NCBI GenBank assembly: GCA_963969395.1
Contig: OZ017796.1
Location: forward strand, 29,192,243-29,256,242
From: Pseudoscleropodium purum
Taxonomy: Eukaryota; Streptophyta; Bryopsida; Hypnales; Brachytheciaceae
Direction: 5' to 3'
DNA: 64,000 nt
Both the position numbers and the translations under genes were made by a program. Positions 57,400 to 64,000 of the stretch are shown here, in pieces. The number at the start of each line of letters is the position of its first letter. The first letter of the stretch is position 1. The notes below the pieces were generated by a model. It saw only the letters and a list, made by a program, of their open reading frames with translations, was not told the DNA's origin and searched no databases.

Positions 57400-58400
57400 A
57401 AAAATGACTGCCAAAGAGACGGACCCTTTTCTTTTTTTCCCTAACGTAAGTTCCGTTATCTTTTCCAGCCAGCAGCCAGCAAACTGGGAAACATCCCCTG
57501 GCTCGCTTGCTTCAGACCTTTCCCGTCCACAGCCCCAGCGATTGGAGAGCAGGGAGCCGTTACTTAGCGCACCCGGCGGAAATAACGTAGCCGGAAGAAT
57601 GATTTGGGGTGGGGGGGAGCGTGGGAGCCCGGCCAGCCCACCGTAAGGAACGGGCCGGGCCGGGTCGGGTCGGGTGGGGCGACGGAAATAGGCTCCCCGG
57701 TCACCCGGTCTCCTCCTCCCAGAGTCCCAGAGTCCCAGAGCCTAATAAAAGCCGTCCCGGCCATAATTTTCCGGGCCAGCGGTTGCTGGTCAGTGTGGAC
57801 AGCCCGGGTTGACAGAATGTCCGAGGGCCCCCAAGTCCGAAAGGAACGACAATGGAGCCGAGGAACCCGTCCGCCTCCATTTCCTGCCCTTTTATAATAG
57901 AAAGGAGGAAGGACTGCCACCAAGTTGCCAGGACCAGATGGAGTGCCAGAGTCCCAGAGTGCCAGACCTACAGGGCTCTCTCGCGGTGCTACAGAACCCC
58001 CCTGGGCTAGGAACGACCCGGAGCTAGCTAGGGTAGGGTAGGGTAGGGTAGGGTAGGGAGCTAGGGGAGGGGGAGGGTAGGCCAGGGTCTAGCTAGTAGT
58101 ATAATTAGTATTAGTATTGATGACATCCGTCTACCCGAAGAATGTTTTACTCTGCAAAAACTTACTATTGGACGAGACGGACGGAGGACCAGGACACTAA
58201 TCAGTTACCCCCTGGGGGCGTGGGTGGCACTACTGCAGGGCAGGAGGATCGAGCCCTATGGCCGTGCACATGGCGGCTTTCAATTGCGAGCAGGCGTCAC
58301 GGCAGGCTCAAATGATGAGTCAGCTGCTGCTGAGGGGATGGGGGAACAGTCTCTGTTATCGTGAAAACACCCATAACCGTCGAAATACTAATCAATAACC
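57400..58400. other. GC-rich island 5, possible decayed gene start or promoter
   Basis: The most GC-rich kilobase of the window. It has repeated CCCAGAGTCCCAGAG (57719-57740 and 57950-57965), GGGCCGGGTCGGGTCGGG (57655-57675), and six TAGGG units. Many overlapping frames on both strands are Pro/Gly/Arg-rich and are expected from composition alone. I see no conserved domain, start context or splice pattern that would support a gene. Confidence 0.35.
58029..58058 (+). repeat. (TAGGG)6 tract, G-quadruplex-capable
   Basis: Six uninterrupted TAGGG units followed by further G runs (AGGGGAGGGGGAGGG). It differs from the plant telomere unit TTTAGGG. The spacing of G3 runs fits a G-quadruplex. Confidence 0.85.
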
Positions 58401-58570
58401 TCTTTCCAACCACTTAAGCATTTACACGGATTTCGAGCACGGATTTCTTGTGTGCAGACATTTTCCCATGTATAAAAATTAGAAATTTGGAAGGATTCCC
58501 TAATTTTTCAGAATTTTAGTTATCAAAACATAATTATTATGAATTTTTGAGTTGAAGATTCTATTCCTTC
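58401..58570 (+). repeat. Paralogue of 41930-42300 without the SINE
   Basis: CACTTAAGCATTTACACGG, GGATTTCTTGTGTGCAGACA, TTTTCCCATGTATA, then AATTTTAGTTATCAAAACAT and GAGTTGAAGATT. It gives a related empty site for SINE copy 2. Confidence 0.6.
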
Positions 58571-60509
58571 CACATTGGCGATATAGATTGGCACATTTTC
58601 AAAAGACAAGATATTGGATTTGGTTTGGCTTCAAATAGTAAAAAATTGATATATTCTTTCTTTGATGTAGATGATGTTGGATGATGCATATGGCTATGTG
58701 TGTACCCCTGAAGCAAATTAAAATTGGGCACAGAATTCAAACGTAGTCTAGTTTGGGTGCTTGGAGGATTTTTTGGACCTTGGAGGAGTTTTAGAGCTTG
58801 GTGGAGTTTCGGAGGTTGGAGAAATTTCATGTTGTATTTATTTTTAAGTCGAAGACAACCCATCAACTTTATAATACTGTTCATTTGACATGCCTTATTT
58901 TTGACAAAACTCGATCTTCTAATTGTTGGTTTGAGTACCTTGTAATTAAGAATGCATGATTTGGATTCCATTTGCAAAAGTTAAAAAGGGTTCTTGGTAG
59001 ATGTCCTAAAATGGTTTCTTAATTAATAAATACATACTGATTTAGGAAATGTACATTTTGTGTGCATTTGGTCATTCAGGCACTTGGTACTCAAAGTTGA
59101 TTGCATATAGGTGTACTCAAAATTGGTAGGAGGCTCTTCTAAAGTCTCATGTTTTGATTGTGTACATCTTGTATCATCAATGTTTATGTTTTTATATTGT
59201 TTTTTGATCCAAATGTAAGTGTTGCATTTTAGACAATGTTAATTATGGGTCTTCATATGTTAAAGGCTATGATATGGAGTAGCAGTTTTGCATTAGGATG
59301 AATACACACAAACACACACGTGTGGTTTTGAATCTTGAAAAATGTATGAAATATATAATCAATTGTTTGAAAAGTAATTAGAATCTAAGGATCAAATTTT
59401 CCATAGTTTTATTCTTTGAGACATTTCAAATTTATTTTCACAAATTTGAAGGTAGGATTTTCAAAGCTTAAAATACACTACTATAGATCTTTTTCTATCT
59501 AATTTCTCTTGGTGTGAGTTCTAGGAATACGTCAATTATACCAATGATGTTTATCACTACAATCTCCATTTTTGTTGAAAAATTACATACTATTCTAAGA
59601 TTTTTTTTTTATTGGTACTATAATTCTTACAAAAGAAAGTGACTTCTAAAAAATCATATACAACCCATTTCAAATAATAATTATTATAAAAACGAAGATA
59701 AAGCTTTAGATCTATAATATTCCCTATATCCCCCCAAATAATCTTATGATTTCCCTTAATTTTATTACAACAAGCTTAATACTACACTTTGAAAAGGCTC
59801 AAAACTCAAATTTTAGGTGGATAGGAATGCTCTCTTCAAGAATCTGATGTAGGCAGTTACTGCCTCTTTTGGGTGCATAGGAATGCACCGAATTCTTGGC
59901 TAATAACTTGAAATGGGTTAAATTAACATTATTTTTAGCAGAATAATCCCAAACATTTATTCCAAATGGAAATTTTCAAATTTTCAAAATGTGTGTTTTT
60001 TACTGTAGGAAAAAGTCACGAAGTTCAGTTTGACCAAGCGTGGATATGAAATGTCCACAGACTGAGGATGATGCTTTTCAGAAATCTCCCAGTTTGTAGG
60101 CAGCCTGCCCTGCATCAGGTTCAGGATGGATGGATAGACGCTCTGTTTAAGCGTACTTTTTTTTTAGAAATTCAAATTTTTAAATTTTTAATGGACAATG
60201 TCAATTAAAATCCAGAAGAGAGCAACAAAGTTAACTTAAGCTTCCCTTTGCTCTCTTGGTGTTTACCAAGTTGTTGTATTCTTTTGAGATGCAACTGAAG
60301 ATCACTTTGTGTGTGTGGCTTGTAATCTTAAGTTTGGTTCTTTTAAGAAAACTTAACTTATTATTCAGATAAAGTATTGACTTAACTTCCATTCCAAGAC
60401 TGCACTGGAGGGGACTGGGGCACAAACTTTGATTAATTTGGGGACAAAAGACTCAGTCGTAGTTCCCCCCTGACAAGGACAATGTTGAGCAATGGAGGAT
60501 CAAAAGTGT
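58571..60509. other. Intergenic DNA, no gene recognised
   Basis: The 138-codon minus frame (58561-58977) has no known motif. 58975-59080 weakly resembles the tail of the dispersed repeat at 31310. Nothing else is supported. Confidence 0.4.
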
Positions 60510-60615
60510 GTCAGATGAATGGAGAAGCAAAGAATGCATCTATTGGTTCAATAATCAGAGCATTTGGGCAACAAACTTGATCATGGGGAAGTTGCGTCCT
60601 TCAATGGTTGTTATT
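60510..60615 (+). repeat. Partial copy of the 295-bp tandem unit
   Basis: GAAGCAAAGAATGCATCTAT, TGGTTCAATAATCAGAGCAT and GCGTCCTTCAATGGTT correspond to the 46.6 kb units. Its right side is interrupted by the TIR element at 60616. Confidence 0.6.
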
Positions 60616-60961
60616 TAGGGGCGCTTCACACATGGGCCAACCAAGTCGAGAGGTCGTGGGAGTTCATGGCCGAACTTTGGGTGAGTCCAAAGAAATGGGC
60701 AATAAATGAATAATTTGACAAACTTTCGACTAAAGTTTGGGTTGCCACAAAGTGGTGACCCAAACTTTGGTTGATAGTCCGTCGTGAGGCCATTGCCACG
60801 TAGGAGTTTGGGCTTCCATGTAGGCACTTTGGGGGGCGACGAACCTTGGATTGTGCCACCTTGTGTGAAGGGTCGAGAGGCCAAAGTTAGGGTTTTCAAA
60901 AATTTGATTGGTGGAGGCCGATGGACTCTCAACCTTGGGCCCATGTGTGAAGCGGCCCTTA
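60616..60961. mobile_element. 346-bp TIR element
   Basis: The ends TAGGGGCGCTTCACACATGG and (complement of the right end) TAAGGGCCGCTTCACACATG match over about 24 positions with one substitution and one indel. The form suggests hAT, but the 8-bp flanks (TTGTTATT and GCTACAAC) do not match. It inserted into a copy of the 295-bp unit. Overlapping frames on both strands reflect composition; the word CCAAACTTTGG recurs inside. Confidence 0.65.
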
Positions 60962-61200
60962 GCTACAACATTTGCTTGTGGCATACACAAAGAAAGGTTT
61001 TGTTTTAATTTTTGTGTTTTATATATGTAAAGAAGATTTGAAATCAAATAAGTGAATGATAACTCTTCCACCAGTGACACTAGTATGTGGACATAGAAAT
61101 GCAAGCCTACAAGCCTTAAGCATATATGTAAGCAAATATCTTATAGCCATTGAAGGTGCTTATAATATAGACACATGTAACATAGGTGTATAGTCTTCTA
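60962..61200. other. Intergenic DNA
   Basis: Nothing recognised. Confidence 0.4.
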
Positions 61201-61208
61201 GGCTCATG

Positions 61209-61948
61209 TATGGGGAGGGGGGGGGGCACTCCATGTAGACATTTGGATATCACATGTGGCTAGAGTGTTTTTTTTAGGGGGGGGATTTAGATGTTCATGA
61301 CCAACTAAATGATCTCTACTATTATCTAATTTTAGAATTCATAGTATTTTAGGCTCCCATACCATTACTTTGAATTTGCAAAGAGGGATATTTTTTAATA
61401 CCTTTACTTAATTTTAAAGAAAAAAAGGAAAGTGAAAAAAGGAAAGGAAAAAGAACCTTTAAAGTACCTTGAGCCCCCAAAACAAGTAGGAAAAAAATAA
61501 TTGTAAACTATCTTAAGTAAGAAAATGGTAAGGAGAATAAACCATGAACTACACATTGAAACAATGTGCGTGAATGTTTAGCATGCACCCAAAATTCTAA
61601 CCACTTACAAATTGACATGTTGTTAGCAATGGATACATGAAATTAATTCATCCATCCAAATGGACAAATTACAACATTTTCCTATTTAGGCAAGTCGCTC
61701 AGCAATTTCATAAATTGAACCTAATGACAATAAATCCCTAGGATCCATATCTAGTACCCTCTCTTAGAAAAAATAAATTTAATATGAAGTATTATTGACC
61801 TATGTATCTTACTTATAATTGAGTGCACATGATTTAGTATACCGTATATTACCTCTAAGGTACTTTAAAATTTTAGATATTATAAATTAATACCTCACTA
61901 TATTATGTAACACATTGTTTGCTAATTTTTTTGAAGTGCCCCCCCATG
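61209..61948. mobile_element. 740-bp hAT-like element with G-run termini
   Basis: Flanked by GGCTCATG (61201-61208) and GGCTCGTG (61949-61956), 7 of 8 identical, as expected of an old 8-bp hAT duplication. Left end TATGGGGAGGGGGGGGGGCA and complement of the right end CATGGGGGGGCACTTCA share the G run and CACT(T/C)CA. No transposase; the interior is AT-rich. Confidence 0.6.
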
Positions 61949-61956
61949 GGCTCGTG

Positions 61957-64000
61957 TGCTCATAATTCAAGGCTACCATAATAGCAACCATGCTCTTCTA
62001 CTAAAGCATTGACCCCTTTGTACTTGAATTCTTTCTTGAATGTTTGCATGTTTTTGTTTATATCTTTATAAATTTCTATTATTTACCTCAATTTCATCAA
62101 ATTCATCATAAAAAAAAAGTGTGATGTTTAACCCCTAAAGTTCTTTCATGTTTGGAGGTGGTTCAAAACTACTTCATAATATTTGTCTTCAAAGCAAGGC
62201 CAAAATCTCAATTTAGATTTATTTTTTAAAACAAAATCAACTATAGGAACCTTTAGTTATCTAATTTGAGAAAACCCTTCCAAAATATTATAGTGAATAT
62301 ATCCACTAATTGCAAATTCAATGTGGATAAACTTCAAATTTAGTTTTTCTAGCCCTTCTAAAAGATGAAGTTTTGTCTTTCAATATTTTAAGGAAAAATT
62401 CCATATGACCCATAATTTATGCATTTAAGTCAATATGTTGGAAAATGGGTTAAGAGTATATGTTAAAGATTTCAACCCAAAAACTTCATATTCCTCTTAA
62501 AAAAATTTATAAAGTAGAATATAGTATTGAATGAAAGAAAAAACTAAACCACTAATAACTTTCACAAGGAATTGAGGATTATTAATCCTAATGGTGAAAA
62601 TATTCTAGGAAAAGATTTGTATCTTTTTTTTCTCTTTTCTTTTAAAAAATTTAAAATGAAATTTAAAAAAAAAATTATATATATTTTTCTACCTTCGTTG
62701 CCTACAAAAACACTAGAAGCCCTTAGTAGGCTCTTTAGTCTTTAGGGTTTAAAATTGAAGTATTTGTTAGGATGAATGAGAAGTTTTGTGGTCTCAAAAG
62801 TCCTATGAATCTCTTTGTTCATTGTCCAAAATTTAGACACTGGAATGCTAAGGGATTAACTCTTTAGATTGCAAAAATATTTTAAAAGTACTATTTTTAG
62901 TACCTATTTATGAAACATTGTTCTTTTATGAAAACATGAATAAAGTGTATGCATAGACCCTAATTATAGAAAGTAGAGTTGCACTCAATGGTATTATAGT
63001 ATGTAAAATTTAGCGCACATCCAATCGTGTATTTTGCAATATACTTTGTATATTTGCAATGATTGCAATAGGTTAATTTGTGTAATATTATGTGACCTTG
63101 TTTTGTTTATAAATAGCATATCATTTCAAAATATTTGATGTTTTTCATGAAAACAAGTTTTATTGAATGTTTAAAATAAAAACATTTTTTAAGGATTTTT
63201 TTTCTATGGATATTTTGAACCAAAATCCATGAATGTAGGCAATCATAACCAAGGCTACAATAGCAAGCTTACAAATGTCTTTGAGGGGTCTATACAAATG
63301 TTAAAAAAAATTCTATTATACACAATATTACTACACCACATGCCCATGGTTGGCAAAACAAAGTCTAAAAAATACTTACACTAAGTAGTTGGATTTATGA
63401 ATATGTAGAAATGAGAGCAAGTGACAAGGATTGATTGTCAAATAACTTAACTTGCTCATTAGTATATGTCAATTGGCCTTCAAAAATCCTTGATTCAACA
63501 CTTACACTTCTTGGAGTTTATTCTGCATGTTGTAGAGGATTCTAACAATTGCAGCAAAATGTTTGCCTTGATTCCATGGGATTTTTCTTTTATCAAAATT
63601 TCCACAAGTAGCCAAATATAAAAGAAGACAAAGGCATTTGAAATTATATTTTTTTGACAAATTATCAACTTGTTATAATGTTTGGAAGTATGGTGTCTAA
63701 ATGGCCTCAAAGAGTCTATAGACTATTCCAAAATCGACAAAAAGTGCATGCATAATAGTCATCTCACTTATCTAAGGAGGTTACAATATTTTCTAAAATT
63801 GCCACAACATCAAATTGCCCTTACATTAATACTTTCAATAATGGTTTTACCCTCAAGAGATAGAAGTTCCTATTATGTTCACTATATAATTTCCATTATT
63901 GTAACACAAGATTTCATTTTGGCAACTAAAACAACCATAATTGGTTGACTCTCTTTTACTAAAGAATATCTGATATAGATTGAATACAAGATTGTAATGG
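61957..64000. other. AT-rich intergenic DNA with TTAA-family fragments
   Basis: TTAA-CCCCTAAAG occurs at 62128-62140, and 62440-62660 resembles part of the TTAA-flanked family on the opposite strand (TATTAATCCTAATGGTGAAA, ATTCTAGGAAAAGA). Frames at 63495-63948 on both strands have no known motif. Confidence 0.4.

Noticed and set aside
57564..57923. Overlapping 97-119 codon frames on both strands
   Set aside because: Stops are rare in such GC-rich DNA; the products are Gly/Pro/Arg-rich with no recognisable domain or conserved start.
58029..58058. Interstitial telomere repeat
   Set aside because: The unit is TAGGG, not TTTAGGG, and only 30 bp long.
60730..61104. 124-codon minus-strand frame
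   Set aside because: It starts outside and crosses the end of the 346-bp TIR element, so it is a composite of unrelated DNA.

Overview
The window looks like intergenic DNA from a large plant nuclear genome. It is AT-rich, full of long A/T runs, contains no host gene I can defend, and is crowded with old, nested, mutated transposable elements. A Ty1/copia element primed by initiator Met-tRNA, CACTA-, hAT- and Stowaway-like DNA elements, a tRNA-like SINE and LINE tails are the usual plant set. The age and density of decay suggest a gymnosperm-type genome, but this is inference from composition only.

The best-defined object is a complete but dead Ty1/copia retrotransposon on the minus strand (15447-24901), with two 171-172 bp LTRs, a PBS, a polypurine tract and a perfect 5-bp target duplication (TTTTG). 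Its gag, protease, integrase, RT and RNase H can be read with many stops and frameshifts. Its RNase H is split by two later insertions: an unidentified ~2.5 kb block (about 17991-20505) and a 1.26 kb CACTA-like element (16341-17600).

The rest is a mosaic of short elements. About 0.9 kb non-autonomous elements ending in CCCCTAAAGG and flanked by TTAA on both sides occur at 5.4, 13.9, 26.4, 27.3 and 35.5 kb. CACTA-like elements with subterminal repeats lie at 1.4-3.8, 8.6, 12.0-12.9 and 16.3-17.6 kb. A SINE is present twice with target duplications (30.8 and 42.0 kb). Three severely 5'-truncated LINE tails have target duplications (28.4, 38.3 and 40.1 kb). There is also a 67-bp hAT-like mini-element (8.27 kb), a Stowaway-like MITE pair (44.0 and 48.2 kb), a 740-bp hAT-like element (61.2 kb) and a 346-bp TIR element (60.6 kb). 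Tandem arrays occur at 29.3-30.0 kb (121-bp unit), 41.7 kb (22-bp unit) and 46.6-47.5 kb (295-bp unit). A ~600-bp inverted repeat lies at 49.0-49.6 kb.

The most unusual signals are two. One is the TTAA-flanked family, whose ends resemble piggyBac-type target choice. The other is a conserved module, RTCCCAYAT followed by a TATA box at a near-constant 39 nt, which recurs in several otherwise different repeats and resembles the USE/TATA promoter of plant snRNA genes. Five GC-richer islands (28.4-29.3, 37.6-38.6, 40.9-41.4, 47.4-48.1 and 57.4-58.4 kb) remain unexplained.
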